From NCBI GenBank assembly GCA_032622095.1, contig CP136067.1:195140052-195204051 (forward strand): DNA of 64,000 bases, given 5' to 3'. The notes below the pieces were generated by a model. It had not been told where the DNA came from, did not search any database, and worked only from the letters and a program-made list of their open reading frames with translations. Positions 11,812 through 24,612 of this stretch are shown here, one piece after another. Position 1 is the stretch's first letter, and every line of letters starts with the position of its first letter. A program made the translations under genes and the position numbers. Origin of the DNA: Siphonodentalium dalli. Lineage: Eukaryota > Mollusca > Scaphopoda > Gadilida > Siphonodentaliidae.

Positions 11812-13249
11812 AAAAAATTAGAGGAGACCTTAAGGAAGAAAATTAGTGGTGTGAAGTTAAGTCCTGGGGGGGGGGGTGCAGGGGTCGACCAATATCTCCT
11901 GGACTATATCATTATGTATGATCTATTTCGTTTTTACATGGAAAAAGTCGAAAATAAATTCGTTCCAACATGCCCCGAGTTGTTTGAAACCAGGGGGCAA
12001 ATTGGAACATCGACCGGGGTAAGTTAGAACACTGATCGTATAAGGAACATATATGAAATCAATGTATAATAGAGGCAAAACCACTAATATATTCCAAGAA
12101 CTATATAGTTGCTAGTATGAAACATAATAGTTGAGTCCGGTAAATAAAGTATGTTCGAGAAATCGTCATTATTGGAAAACGCAGCACATCCAATGAAAAC
12201 GTCGTTTCACATACAGGAGGGACGTAGCAAGGCAAAATTTGGAAGGGTTTTAGTGCTATCGATACAAACCTCCCCATTTGCCACACAAATAATTATTCAT
12301 CAACGAAAACGTATTGAAATCATATTTAGGACACGGTTGCAAGCAACTGAGATGCATTCATCCATAATTCCATCTGATTTTTTCCATAATGGTTAGTTAT
12401 AGTAGCTCAATGCACAACTTTGATGGGGTTTTCGGGACTTTTCCCGTAAGTCGCACTATGGCGACACAATGGGGTGTTCCAACATGCCCCAAACATGGAA
12501 AAAGGGTCTAATGGTACACGATTTTGGAAAGACATTAGTAATCGGTAATTTTTTTTAATTATAACTGAAATGAAATGAAACTGGATCAATTGACATAAAT
12601 TACACCCTTTACGTCGCGAAATTTTATCTTGAACATTGATGAAACCTGAAAATCTAAAAAATTACTTCATACCCCTCAAAAACGATTTTTGTGCATATCT
12701 CTTACACCATTCCGAGAATAGTCCGAATTTGTGTGTGTTATTTGTGCATACAAGAGTGTTTTCCACAAATAAGTGGCAATTGTAGATGCTGTTTAATTTT
12801 TTAACAAGAGAGGTGGGGTGTTTCAATATACCCCACGTTCCAACATGCCCCGGTCTCCCCTACTATTTCTTTGGCTTCGGGGGTAACAGATATTTGATTC
12901 GAGTCGAGGAACCTACCCATCAACGCTCAGAGTGATCAGATATCATTTTTTGAAGTTTCGTTATTTCTATTGTTTGTGGCCCAGAAACACGCCGTCAAAA
13001 TGATGGTCTAGTTCAAAATTGCGTTATTATTACCACTTGATTTTAGAGTTATCCATCTTCATCCGTTTGAATAAGTGTTTCTGGGGCAATTATTAGTACA
13101 CGTCTCGAGAAATAACAAACTTCAAAAATCAATATCTGATCACTCTGAGCTTTGATGGGTGGGTTCCTCGACTCGAATCAAATATTTTTTACCCCTGAAG
13201 CCAAAGAAATAGTAATTTAGGGGTGCTTAATCGGATTGAGTACCTTTAA

Positions 13250-15769
13250 TGACCGATCGTAGTCTATATGCGAATTTTCACTGTAGTCCCCCCCCCCATA
13301 TTTGAGGTCTTGGAACACATATACCATATATGCATCACGCACTGAAGGGGTTATGTTCTCAATATCAACATATAGGTTGTGGCCCAATGGCCATTATATC
13401 AGGCACTATATATAACCTATATATAACCGTTTTGGTTTCCAACAGCCGTGGACACTTTACAAAAAGCGGCTGGCAAATAACAAAAATGCAATTATATAAA
13501 TAACTGGGTTTTTTTTTTGTGTGACCACATATACTAATTTAAGTCATGAAAACACCACGAACCGATTGGATATGCTCTCATTTTTAACTGAGGATGCGGA
13601 CAGATGGTATTTATATCAGGAAGTAAACAATTATATATAAGGATGGATTATTGGTTCCCGAATCCTAGGAGTCTGGGACAGTTTGCAATAATCGGCTGGC
13701 AAATATTTATACGAAAAGCGAATTTTCACTGTTTTGGGGACGCCCTACCCTATGTGAAGTCTCGAACATACCACGAACTAAAATGATATGCTATATACGT
13801 CTTAATATTTTACTACATTTGGTCAAAATTGTGGACTGAAATGGTCATCGGTTGGAGATTTTTTTCAACCTAAGGGTGAGTATGAGGTTTTAAATTTCCA
13901 ACACTAGGAGAGCTTGAGGCCAGTCTAGAAGCTAGGAATTTTCCAACCAAAGGGTGAGTATGTTGGAAATTACCAAAACTAGGAAAGCTTGAGGCCAGTC
14001 TGGGTGCAGGGATATTGCGATTTTCTTGTTTCTTGTCCATAGCCGTGTACATTTTTCAGGCGTTGGACCACTAGATGTTAGGATTAATGCAATTTTCAGG
14101 TTTAAATATCAAGGAGGTGCAAATGGAATTATGTAAAACTTGTTTTTGGTCGGATTCAATTGGGGGGGGGGGGGGGGGTTGCAGTTGGAATTTCCCAAAG
14201 TGGATACCCCCAACGGAGACCTCTATACACGTCCCTGATTCTAATATATCACTGCATGGTCAACATGGCGGCGTGGGATCTTGGGGGGGGGGGGGGGTAT
14301 ATATGCATGTTAAAGTTTGTATGGTATCTTGATGAACTGGTATGTTCGCTCTTATCCATGTTATAGCCATACAGTCAATTTTGAAACTGTTAATCTGTCC
14401 AGAGACGTTCGTGTCACCCACAACTATAGGCAATGACCACACAGGAAGTTCGTGAATAATGTTGTATATGTGAACGCCAAACCTTGGTGATGTACATAAA
14501 TACAGTCTTGACTGCATGAACCGAGGATTTATATCAAAGTAAACACGGAATAAACGTGGAGCTTAGGTTTAAACATGGATTTTTTTTTAAAGTCCCCGTT
14601 CGATCGTGACTTTTCTCCAAAGTTGTTTGGAAGCCATTTCCATCGAAATACTAATGTTTACAGTTAAAATTTTAACACCGATGAGTTATAGGATCTTATA
14701 GGTGGGAGCTTCGTGTTTAAATTTGAAGACAAGATCCGGCGTACATATGCACCGACCCTCTACCATATATGTGATAGCATTATATACATGCATGGATTAA
14801 CAATAGCATGCACCGCAGGCGAAGAACAATATATATGTGCCAGTTTTTGGCAATTTCATATTGTACTGTGTACATAACTCTGGTAAAATTTGACTGGTAT
14901 GACATGATATGGAACTAAAAACCTTTAACGGGTATTGTACACCAAATCCGGCCATTTATGGGACCACCCCCCTTTATACTCAGCATATAATATATGCAAC
15001 AAATCAATGAATTTTAGCCACGGATTAGTGCAAAATACACTGACTCAATCGTCACCCTCGTCGAATCGGCTTACAGGAATCGACGGAAAGTACCGAGGAT
15101 TCCTATTTTTAGTCTATGACACTGACTGTGTATATCCGACACCGGAAATGGTGCAGGAATTTTGCCAATTTTGTCTTCTTGATTGAATATACAACCATTA
15201 GAATTTTATCAATTTCATTTATAAATCGTAATAATTTTGACAACGTCTCTCGCTGAATACGTTCGCTGTGCAATGGCATTGGTGGATTATCGACGATGAG
15301 GTGAACGGTTCAACGCACTCGGAGTACTAGCTGTTCAATGATAGCGCGTTCCTGCACGGGAAAATATAAATAATGAGAGCTAAAACGCATCTTATTTAAT
15401 ACACCCTCTTCAATTTTCTCGAGTCATCAAAGTGTTCCAACGAAGAAAGGAGTGGTAATTTGTATGTCAATTGTCAGCGCATCCGCACACAATCATACTC
15501 AACCGTCAGATGCTATAGTGTACGGCAAATTACAAATCACAATAGAGATCTTTCACAAAACCCACGATTACGTTTACGATTACGGATAGGGTATACGTCA
15601 CCAACATGTGTGTACTTTCTAATTTTGTCGTAGTTTACTACCAGTAAGAGCGGATACGATTTCATGAATTCTTATATATTCATCTGATTTTATTTCTAAA
15701 ATATACCATTTCGCTTTACAATATATACACTATCAAAAGCAGCTTATGTGGCAGGCCCATTTCTATTAA
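13250..15769. other. Diverged repeats, G-tracts, no gene
   Basis: Two diverged copies of a segment containing GCGAATTTTCACTGT (13,270 and 13,719), each with a GGCTGGCAAATA-containing piece nearby. A 78-bp tandem duplication lies at ~13,865-14,010 (GGGTGAGTATG, then GAGCTTGAGGCCAGTCT). Long G runs occur at 14,162-14,178 and 14,284-14,297. No coding region is supported. Confidence 0.5.
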
Positions 15770-16183
15770 CCATTTACCCAACAAAACGCCCAGAAAAATA
15801 GCCCAAATGAAGCTGCAACAGCCTAAATTATCTTGGGTCTGTCTCAATAGAACCATACAAATATGGATATCATTGGAACCGGCTCATTGACCACATTGTG
15901 ATAGTTATAGTTATGCCATGTGTCAATGCATTCTCTTATATATGCGAGTCGACCATAGGTCGCCTCGCATATATAAGAGAATGCATTGGCCTAACACTTT
16001 TTACCATTTTTTCTTACATTCTTTAACAATTTTATAATTTTTTCTTACATTTTTTAACAATTTTTATAATATTTTTCTACATTCTTTGACAATTTTATCA
16101 TTTTTAATATGCGAGGGGACCTATGGTCGACTCGCATATATAAGAGAATGCATTGGCACAGGGCCGTTTTGTTGGGTAAAGGG
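15770..16183. mobile_element. TTAA-flanked MITE (piggyBac-like), copy 3
   Basis: Same family as 2,724 and 3,386: ends CCATTTACCCAACAAAACG / CGTTTTGTTGGGTAAAGGG, with TTAA at 15,766-15,769 and 16,184-16,187. It has one complete CATTCTCTTATATATGCGAG hairpin and one that has lost its left arm. Confidence 0.85.
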
Positions 16184-16651
16184 TTAACCTGGATTTGTGA
16201 TTTAGATTGGCTACTAAGATACTCGTCGTCGTGAATCGCAAGAAACGTGCGAAAAAACGCGCCATCCTGCATAAGATCACGTGCACCAATGAAACTGTAT
16301 GCCAATCCTAATTGTCTGTTTTGTTATACATTTGCCACGAGAACTTGCTGAAATATGAGATCGGTCATTACATACACAATGTATACCCATAGTGTTGGCA
16401 ATCTGCATCTAATCATTATCTTATTGGTGCTGTACATGTTGTATAAATAACGTTACAGACGACTGGATACAAAACCAACGTTTCAAGTTTTAAACGTGGT
16501 ACGAAATAGTTATTGTACGCGGTCGTCAAAACTCTCATCCGTGGTCGTTTTGCGAAAGGACTTTGTGTCCATATACATACGGATAGACCTACGACTACCA
16601 ATAGCTATCCGTATTCGTAATCGTAAGGATGCGAAAGGTCTCTATTATGAA

Positions 16652-16905
16652 CAAGCCTTGAAATAGGGTGTCTGTCATTTGCATAATGAGGTCCACAGAG
16701 GGTGAATTTAGTGATGCTATCCCGCATAGCGGGCCAGCATCTCCAAATTCACCCTCTGGGGACCTCATTCTGCTTACACCTCAGCAGAATGCGGTTCCCA
16801 GAGGGTGAAGTTGGTGATGCTAGCCCGCTATGCGGGGTAGCATCACTAAATTCACCCTCTAGGGACCCCATTCTGCAAATGACAGACACCCTATTTCAAG
16901 GCTTG
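16652..16905. mobile_element. Two-hairpin MITE, 8-bp TSD ATTATGAA
   Basis: 254-bp element with inverted ends CAAGCCTTGAAATAGGGTGT, made of two adjacent ~85-bp palindromes that share the arm AGAGGGTGAATTTAGTGATGC and a GCCCGCTATGCGGGG-type tip. A perfect 8-bp duplication ATTATGAA flanks it (16,644-16,651 and 16,906-16,913). 8-bp targets are typical of hAT-type transposases, but the end sequence is not a textbook hAT end. Confidence 0.93.
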
Positions 16906-16913
16906 ATTATGAA

Positions 16914-18320
16914 AGGTGTCATTGACATGTTTGAGGGGAGTGGTTGGGCGCGAAACGCCCGGGATGGCCGAAAAGATCGAGTGATCTTCTCCTTCACCCC
17001 ACAACATGTAGGTCATTCGGCAAAGAAACACGGCCGCCAGCGGCCATCTTGGATTTCAAAATTCAATACATTAGCATGGGCTACAGGCCGGAGTGTTCGT
17101 CTGATTATCATGAAATTTGTCGTGGAAGTTAATATTGACATGTAAGATGGGAACGAGTCATTTTGGGGTCATTTGGTCATAAAAGATGGCCGCCGACAAC
17201 CATCTTGGATTTTACTATTTGCATGACTATATCATTTGACACAGGTTACAGGTCGTACCTTTGGTCGCATCACCAGGAAATTTGTCACGGCTGTTATAAT
17301 TGACATGTAAATGGGAACGAGTCCTTTTAGGGTCATTCGGCAAAAAAAAACATGGCCGCCAGCGGCCATCTTGAATTTCAAAATTCAATCCATTAGCACG
17401 GGCTACAGGCCGTACTGTTTTTCCGATCATCATGAAATTTGTCATGTATGTTAATATTGACATGTAGATGGGAACGAGTTATTTTGGGGGTCATTCGGCC
17501 AAAAAACATGGCTGCCAGTTGCCATCTTGGATTTTACTCTTTGGATGACTAAATCCTTTGGCACGGACTACAGGTCGTACATTTGGTCGGTTCATCGTGA
17601 AATTTGTCATAGATGTTAACATTGACATGTAGATGGGTAAAAGTCATTTTGGTGTCATTTGGTCATAAAACATGGTTGCCGGCAGCCATATTGACCAAAT
17701 CCTTTGGCATGGGCTACTAGTCGTAACTTACATGTAGGTTGGATCATTATGAAATTTGTCATGGCTGTTGACATTGACATGTATATGGGAACAGGTCATT
17801 TTGGGGTCATTAGGCATCTTGGATTTCAAAATTCAATCCATTACTACGGGCGAAAGTCCGGAGTGTTCGTCTGATTCATGAAATTTGTCGTGGATGTTAA
17901 TATTGACATGTAGATGGGAACGAGTCATTCGGCCATAAAACATGACTAAATCCTTGGCACGGGCTACAGGTCGCATCTATCGGATCATGAAAATTGTCAT
18001 GGCTGTTGACATTGACATGTAGATGCGAACGAGTCATTTTGGCATCATTCGGTCATAAAACATGGCCGCTGGCAACCATCTTGAATTTTATCTTTGCAAG
18101 ACTAAATCCTTGACAGGGCAACAGGTCGTACCTTTGATCGGATCATTATGAAATTTTTCACATGTGACATGTAGATGGGGACAAGTCATTTTGGGGTCAT
18201 TCGGCAAAAAAATGGCAGCCATATTGGATTTCAAATTTCAGGTCATCATTCCATTCATTGCTCACAACAAAAATTGAACTTCTTCGCAAAGTTGAGCTAC
18301 AGTGTCATTGACACTTTCAT
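16914..18320 (-). mobile_element. Satellite-bearing element A, reversed and lacking its 3' hairpin
   Basis: The right edge carries, inverted, the family's 5' terminus (ATGAAAGTGTCAATGACACT then GTAGCTCAACTT) at 18,287-18,320. Leftward run ~8 decayed monomers with GGCCATCTTGGATTT, ACAGGTCGTACCTTTG and ATGGGAACGAGTCATTTTGG, the reverse complement of the monomers at 28-47 kb. The 3' hairpin seen in the plus-strand copies is absent. Monomers are more diverged than in the 27-47 kb arrays, so this copy looks older. Confidence 0.85.
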
Positions 18321-20262
18321 TCAATGTTTTATGCTAATATTTTACCTGGTGATCCCATTTGAATGTATCTAAATGTGAGTCACCTTCTGAACATCTACAC
18401 CAGATATGAACCCATTCGGTCTTGTTTCTGGAGATGTTTAAAGAATTGTTGATGGATGCACAAGTATTTGGCACAACAGATCCCACCACCTCAAAGACAC
18501 ATATATAAGACAAGGTAACTATCAATCAAATGACCTGAACTCCCACCACCTGTCATTATCAAGCATTGGCTAAATATTTATGTTATGCTAGTCACACTAT
18601 AACACCTGTTTTGTTCAAGAATGGCTATGGTTCAGTTTGGCATATCACAGGACTTGATCGGTTGATTACAGGTTACACAGAGCTTCCGATGAATGGCAAC
18701 AAGCCATAATTCCGACTAAATCCTGAAAAGTTACCCATAATTCTGCTGTGGTTAAGGAGTCCATTATTTAGGGCATTACTGTAACTAAACATACAAAATG
18801 GTCTTTCGACAATGAACACAGGCTGCAATGGCAGATACTTAATAATCAACACTCCTACAACCCCAAAAATGTGTACTGCTCCCACAGGAACAGGAAATAT
18901 GAGTCAGACATGTAGCAGGTCTTATGTCTGACTGAAATTTCTTGCTCAGATATAATTAAGAATAATAATAGCCACAGGAAATTATACTGTGGTGAGCACA
19001 TTGCATTGTCAGGGCATGAAGATAACTTCTAAAAATAAATTAGTAATTTTCTTGCTGACATTTCTTAATATTTCTTCAATTTAATACTGGTTTTGTGGGA
19101 TGCACTTTAGTGCATCGGCAGTTATGTTCACCAGCCACGACTATAGTATAGTTTGGGTGGTGTATACCGAGTGAGACTTACCAACTATAGTACTGTAATA
19201 AGTGATCCTTTTCCTAAATAGCATTCTTTAAATATATAGAGCATGTTATAGAGTCAATTGAAAATTTGTTACGTGGCCAGCCGCTTAACAGACATCAGTC
19301 ACAATTATCCATTTTACTAAACTGTAGCCACACAAGTAATAGTTTGTGAGAACGGATGGACAGATGGAAGAACGAGGAGTGATTGATAGCTCTAGACTGT
19401 CTCAGGTGAGCTGAAAAGTTAAATTACCCCGTTTCTACTAAATTCTACAGACTCATAAGTAATCTCATTTATCATGAAGCTAAATGAGATGTGTGGTTGG
19501 ATCATTTGATTAAATTATCATTTTAACTGGTTTGATTGACACATGCATGTTCAATGGTCAGACAGGGAAAATCACATTATCCCTTGGAGATAAGGACCTG
19601 TTAAAGAGAGACTGCCTAAATCCAGCAATTTATGGGGCTATTTCCTACTTTATTCAACAGAAAATATGCAACAAACGAATGAATTTGAGTCAGGGATGAG
19701 TGCAATATATAAGGATTAACTGTGACCACTTAACTCACGGTTACATCTCCATAAAAACAGTCCACATGACAGTTAATCCTTATATTTATATACATTTAGC
19801 GAAAAAGCCACTTTTGTAAATGTATTTAATTCGAAAAGTGTATCATGACAAAACCAGCCCAAAATAACCCTTGGCAAAAGTTAACAGGAACAATTGAAAC
19901 CCGATGATTTATTAAGTCAATCCTGCGCGAATCCAAATGCGCCCAAAACATTACGCGTTCGTCTTTCCAAACCCAAATGACGTATCGATGTTGTTATGAG
20001 CTTGCAGTTATGAGCTGTTGCGCATTCACCGAGAAATAATTGCAACTAGCCACGTGGGCGCCGACCAATTGGAATGCTGGATTTAGTGATGATCACACTT
20101 AGTATGTAAATATACACTAATAATGTACTCTATGAATGATGTAAAGAAACATAATTATAATGAAAATGAAATTAAGCCTTTTACACATTTTCATTTTAAT
20201 TATCATGTTGTTATAGGTTCTTTGAAAATGTGAGTGTATTTAACTCTCATTCTTTACTCATA
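18321..20262. other. No gene; scattered repeat fragments
   Basis: ~18,360-18,470 resembles 32,330-32,410 (both contain ATGAACCCATTCGGTCTT), and GACTGTCTCAGGTGAGCT recurs at 19,397 and 32,478, so these are pieces of one dispersed repeat. An inverted pair (TATAAGGATTAACTGT / ACAGTTAATCCTTATA) lies at ~19,700-19,785. Nothing coding is supported. Confidence 0.5.
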
Positions 20263-20266
20263 TTAA

Positions 20267-20722
20267 ACATACACAATCCAATCAGACGGTCCCCATACCA
20301 TCAAGAATTCAAGATACAACAATATTTCTTCAAAATATGCTTGTTATCAGAATTGATTTATTGCAACAAAATAATGCTAACCACTGTCAACTACGGTATC
20401 AAATTTCCCAAAACTTGTAATTTATCAACATTTTGTTCAACAAAATATGGCCGTATTATCACTAAAGTATCACAAAATTTGACCGTATTACCACTTGATT
20501 TTAGAGTTATCCATCTTCATCTGCAATTTTATCGAGAATATCCGTTTGACCACATGTTTCTGGGCCACATTATTGCACATCTCGAGAAATAACAAACTTA
20601 AAAAAATCAATATGTGATCACTCTGAGCTTTGATGGGTGGGTTCCCAGACTCAAATCAATATTTTTTACCCCCGAAGTCAAAGAAATAGTAATTTAGGTG
20701 CGTCTGATCGGATTGAGTACCT
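20267..20722. mobile_element. TTAA-flanked MITE, AGGTACTCAATC family
   Basis: 456-bp element with ends ACATACACAATCCAATCAGA (decayed) and inverted AGGTACTCAATCCGATCAGA, TTAA at 20,263-20,266 and 20,723-20,726. It shares its right half (TCACTCTGAGCTTTGATGGG, CCAAAGAAATAGTAATTTAG) with the elements ending at 13,245 and 26,068. Confidence 0.85.
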
Positions 20723-20726
20723 TTAA

Positions 20727-22538
20727 TTCTTTTACTGAATATTTTATGTTGAGTATAGCAGGAGATGGCACCATAAATAGCTGGATCTAGGTACAGTCTC
20801 CATTCAAGTTTGACAACAATGTAATGTGACATCAAAGTTTTATTATAACGTGAGCAGAAATAAAACAGATTTCAGTATAAAAGCAATTGACATGCACATA
20901 TATTCAAAAGTAATTAGCAGAAGATGTCTATTAAAGTAAATTCCTTCATTGAACCAGCATCCTATTTGAATATAAACAGAGATAAATACCAAAAACTATG
21001 AGCATATGTCATGCATATATAACATTGATGGTGTCCTGATTAGATCCTGAAACATTTTCAATTTAGTTTAGAAAAGTCAACATACATTGATAGCAGTTCT
21101 GTTTTGGATCTAGAGTTCAAAAACTTAGAGAACACGGTCATTATCACACTCATATTAGTACTATCGGTACATGTATACAATCCAACAATTGCAAGTTGAT
21201 CAATTCGAACAAGCCACTGCTGTGTGAAGTCAGCGGTGGACTGTGAACTCATCTCGATGTGTTGACAGCGAAGACAAGTCCAATACGCTAACCACTGGAC
21301 CATGGAGCTCTACTAGGCCAAAAGTGCAGTTGTGAATATAATTAGAGCATCATGCATGCAGTTGTACCAAATGCCTTGGTCACCAATAATAAGCTAGTGA
21401 GAAACAAGTTTGACTGCAAATTTACAAACACCAAGTTATATGAATCATCGAAATACCAAGGTATTTTTGAAAGAACATGGCAAGGCCTAATTTTATATAC
21501 CCTTGAATATTGTATTGCCAACTGCTGATATACAACTATTTCATGGAAACAATGATTATATTTGATAAATTAAAAGGGAAAGTTGTAAAATAAAAGGGAA
21601 ATGTTCAGTATATAAGCAGTGAACAAATAATGAAACATTCGGCTATAAGAAATCTACCGGAGATTCGATGTGAATAGATCAGGAACATGGTTAGGCCAAA
21701 AAAAAACCTCTTTGTTTCCAATACCCTGCCTGGCTGAGATTTTCTTGACAGTCTTAATTTTTTTCTTCAATTTTATCCAGAAGGCTAGTCTATAGTTACC
21801 TGTTAGAGTGTCAATGTGAATATTTATCGTTTTTCTCAATCCCAAAAGCAAAAAAAGTTGCTTATTAAGCTCAACATTGGTAGAGATCTACATGTATGTT
21901 ACTGCAGAGTGAATGAATTGAAGGGACAGCATGTTTTTATCAAATGCTTGGCTCATATTCAAAACACATTGATCTACCATATTCCTTATTATATCGCTCA
22001 CAGCTGAAATTGTAAAAAAAAAATCCCTGCCTGCCTGTCTGGAAAATTATCCCAATGTTATCGGAAACCGAGAAGATTTTTGATTTGGCCTTATCAGGGT
22101 CACTGCTATCTCAGTTGTTGAGGACAAACAATGACTCTGCCTGTCAAATAAACGTATAAAATAATATATGACAAGTGAGGAATTTCAGAATAGAAAAAAA
22201 GGAGCATTGCTAGGGATTGGCAAAATACGCCCGTGGTAATTCTAACAAATGGTTATAACTCTGGTGAAAATTGGCAGGCCAAATTCAAACTTGACATGCA
22301 TTTTGTGCTAGTATACCCACATACCATATTTCAATTACAATCAGTTGAGACTATCTAAAGTTATCATCTGGACACCAAAAGCGAACGAAGACGTAAGCTT
22401 TTTTGTTTATTATCTGTCAGCAGCAGCTGAGAAATATTAAAATCTGGCGAAAAAAATTAAAAGGTTAACTTTAATATGTATAAATTTAGATTATGTATGC
22501 CATTGCAATATCCATGTTATTGCTGCTTTCACTCTTGG
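20727..22538. other. No gene; one tRNA-like fragment
   Basis: Apart from the tRNA-like piece at 21,200-21,310 there is no convincing gene, terminal repeat or RNA in this AT-rich stretch. Confidence 0.5.
21200..21310 (-). repeat. tRNA-like / SINE-like fragment
   Basis: On the minus strand GCTCCATGGTCCAGTGGTTA contains TGGTCCAGTGG (21,292-21,302), a full match to the pol III A-box TRGYNNARNGG, followed by GCGTATTGGACT as in many tRNA 5' halves. B-box candidates downstream are imperfect (GTTCACAGTCC and GTTCGAATT). No clean cloverleaf forms, so it is a tRNA pseudogene or the head of a tRNA-derived SINE. Confidence 0.45.
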
Positions 22539-22546
22539 CTATTAAG

Positions 22547-23126
22547 TAGGGATGTAACTTGTTCCTGATAGGATACGAATCACGATACACAATCAACGAC
22601 ACGTATCATGATACACTCAATTAGTGTTCCCAAATGAATACCACCTGAATGATGAGAACTAACATGTTTATAACTGGCGATAGAGTTTATTTTAGACTAC
22701 ATTGCAGTTTAATAGTTAGCTAGACGAATCAAATACACATACTAGACAGTCGTCAAATACACATACTAGACAGTCGTCAAATACACATACTAGACAGTCG
22801 TCAAATACACATACTAGACAGTCGTCAAATACACATACTAGACAGTCAATAAATTTGGCCACGGCAATAAGCAATGTCAACATGTGGAATCTAATACGCC
22901 ACATCATTAAATTTGCAGTGGGACATTTTTCCTTATTTCGAGCCAAATTCGAGGGATGCAATAGACAAGTAAACTTGAGAGAAAATTGCAAGTTTTGCTC
23001 TTTTACTGATGCCCATCTTAAAAAATTAATTGATGTCCTCTATCGTGCTACCAATGACATGACACGATACGCATATTGTTTGTTAGTGTATTGCGATATA
23101 TCAAATTTACGATCGTTACAGCTCTA
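22547..23126. mobile_element. hAT-type MITE, 8-bp TSD CTATTAAG
   Basis: 580-bp element with ends TAGGGATGTAAC and inverted TAGAGCTGTAAC, a widespread hAT end type, and a perfect 8-bp duplication CTATTAAG at 22,539-22,546 and 23,127-23,134. Subterminal GATACG/CGATAC motifs occur near both ends. It contains a 24-bp minisatellite and no transposase. Confidence 0.9.
22729..22848. repeat. 24-bp minisatellite, 5 copies
   Basis: Five near-perfect copies of TCAAATACACATACTAGACA-GTCG inside the hAT MITE. There are no spacers, so it is not CRISPR-like. Confidence 0.95.
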
Positions 23127-23216
23127 CTATTAAGCTAACTGACTCAAATAAGGAGTGAAATATGGTATACATTGTAATTTTATTTTTGGTAGTTCTTTCA
23201 TAGGAAGACAAAGAGA

Positions 23217-23465
23217 CAAGCCTTGAAATAGGGTGTCTGTCATTTGCAGAATCCCAGAGGGTGAATTTAGTGATGCTACCCCGCATAGTGGGCTAGCATC
23301 ACCAAATTCACCCTCTGGGGACCTCATTCTACTTACACCTCAACAGAAAGAGGTTCCCAGAGGGTGAATTTGGTGATGCAAGCCCGCTATGCGGGGGTAG
23401 CATCACTAAATTCACCCTCTGGGGACCTCATTCTGCAAATGACAGACACCCTATTTCAAAGCTTG
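23217..23465. mobile_element. Two-hairpin MITE, 8-bp TSD CAAAGAGA
   Basis: Same family as 16,652: inverted CAAGCCTTGAAATAGGGTGT ends (right end CAAGCTTTGAAATAGGG), two palindromes, and perfect 8-bp flanks CAAAGAGA at 23,209-23,216 and 23,466-23,473. Confidence 0.93.
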
Positions 23466-23638
23466 CAAAGAGATATAAATTGTAATTTCAAACTAAATAC
23501 CATTGGATTACTCAGCATAAACGATTCATACTGAAATGAGAGAAAGCGTAATCATTTGAGATAGGAATAGGCCATAGTTGTTTTCCGGTACTCTCATTGT
23601 GCCAGAGTCAACCAGATCAACCCTAAAAAATATAATAA

Positions 23639-23797
23639 CCCTTCCATGATGGGAGCTGAGCTGGTGCAGCATTGATGATCCTGTGTCAGTGTATTCTCTT
23701 ATATATGCGAGGCTCCCCATGGGATACTCACATATATAAGAAAATGCATTGTCACAGGTTTTTCGCAAAATTTCAGGAAGCTCCAGTCATGAAAGGG
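23639..23797. mobile_element. Short TTAA-type MITE, CCCTTCCATGA family
   Basis: Ends CCCTTCCATGATGGGAGC and inverted CCCTTTCATGACTGGAGC around one CATTCTCTTATATATGCGAG hairpin. Flanks are ATAA and TTTA, so one or both TTAA copies have decayed. It matches the intact copy at 31,502. Confidence 0.7.
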
Positions 23798-24608
23798 TTT
23801 ATAAACAGGGGTTAAATTTTACCATAGTCACTTAACATCCGGAAAAGTTAAATTTCCATTAAAATGCAAATGACGGCCGACAGGAGTATCAGTCAGAGCA
23901 CAGGTGATGAGGCATGGTTGAAATTTTAAACTATGTGTTGTTGTTTCCAACTGATGTAAATATAAAACAGGGTACTATAGTTAGCAAACCATTTTTTGAG
24001 ATTTCCCCAACAATAGTATGTTGATTATACTAACTGATCTGGTCACACCTGGCACTAAATGTTAAACATTTTCGATTAGCTAACTCATATTGCACTGTGA
24101 AGTATGCATTAAATTATCTGTATGATGCACTGACCAAACACTATGGTCACATGCATAGCATCAAATAATGATCCATACTTGCATATCAACATTCATCAAA
24201 ACATGTCGAAATGAATTGCTGAGTGCTGATTGTATTAGTGAGAAGAGACATACATGTATGAGAGGATAAAGATGTGATGATGATTTGACGAGAATCTATT
24301 GACAACATTAAAACATTCAGCTGTTTCTATTCTGGGAGACGATTCTCTCCAGAGGCTTCAAATGCAGTGGTAGTTTCGCCGCACCATTGACAAGCAATCA
24401 AATTGCACTTCCCTCCATGTTTTGATTCTGAAATTAGAGATACAATAGAAATGTTTTAACATTAAGAAATTTTTAGATGGTATACCAACACCAAGACAAA
24501 ATGGGATAGCATAAACGTGTCATGAAAGAACAAGTGCACCGCCCTGAGTATCCCCCCCCCCCCGCCGAGGTGGCTTTCCGCTGAGGTTTATTATATTTCT
24601 GATATGGC
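23798..24608. other. No gene or element recognised
   Basis: AT-rich sequence with a C run at 24,551-24,562. No supported feature. Confidence 0.5.
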
Positions 24609-24612
24609 TTAA

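Larger units (their letters stand above)
9701..12860. mobile_element. TA-flanked TIR element with GGGGCATGTTGGAACG ends
   Basis: Left end TGGGAGAGCGGGGCATATTG, right end inverted GGGGAGACCGGGGCATGTTG, both continuing GAACG. TA lies at 9,699-9,700 and 12,861-12,862, in the manner of Tc1/mariner-type insertions. Internal fragments repeat the end motif (TTCCAACATGCCCC near 11,966 and 12,478). Two further hairpin elements lie inside. No transposase found. Confidence 0.72.
9668..13245. mobile_element. TTAA-flanked element, AGGTACTCAATC family, with nested insertions
   Basis: Outer ends AGGTACTCAATCCGATCAGA and inverted AGGTACTCAATCCGATTAAG, flanked by TTAA at 9,664-9,667 and 13,246-13,249. Its own sequence is only 9,668-9,700 and 12,861-13,245, because a 3.2-kb TA-type element sits inside. 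The right part holds a ~105-bp-arm inverted repeat (12,861-12,970 against 13,108-13,214). Related copies lie at 20,267 and 24,613. Confidence 0.8.

Noticed and set aside
20230-20592. 120-codon plus-strand frame
   Set aside because: It lies almost wholly inside a TTAA-flanked MITE and is not kept in the sister copy at 25.7 kb.
22729-22848. CRISPR-like regular repeat
   Set aside because: The 24-bp units are contiguous without spacers, inside a hAT MITE in an animal genome.
23130-23327. MRSPEGEF... frames recurring at 72, 16,702 and 23,130
   Set aside because: They are translations of the two-hairpin MITE palindrome, present wherever that element occurs.
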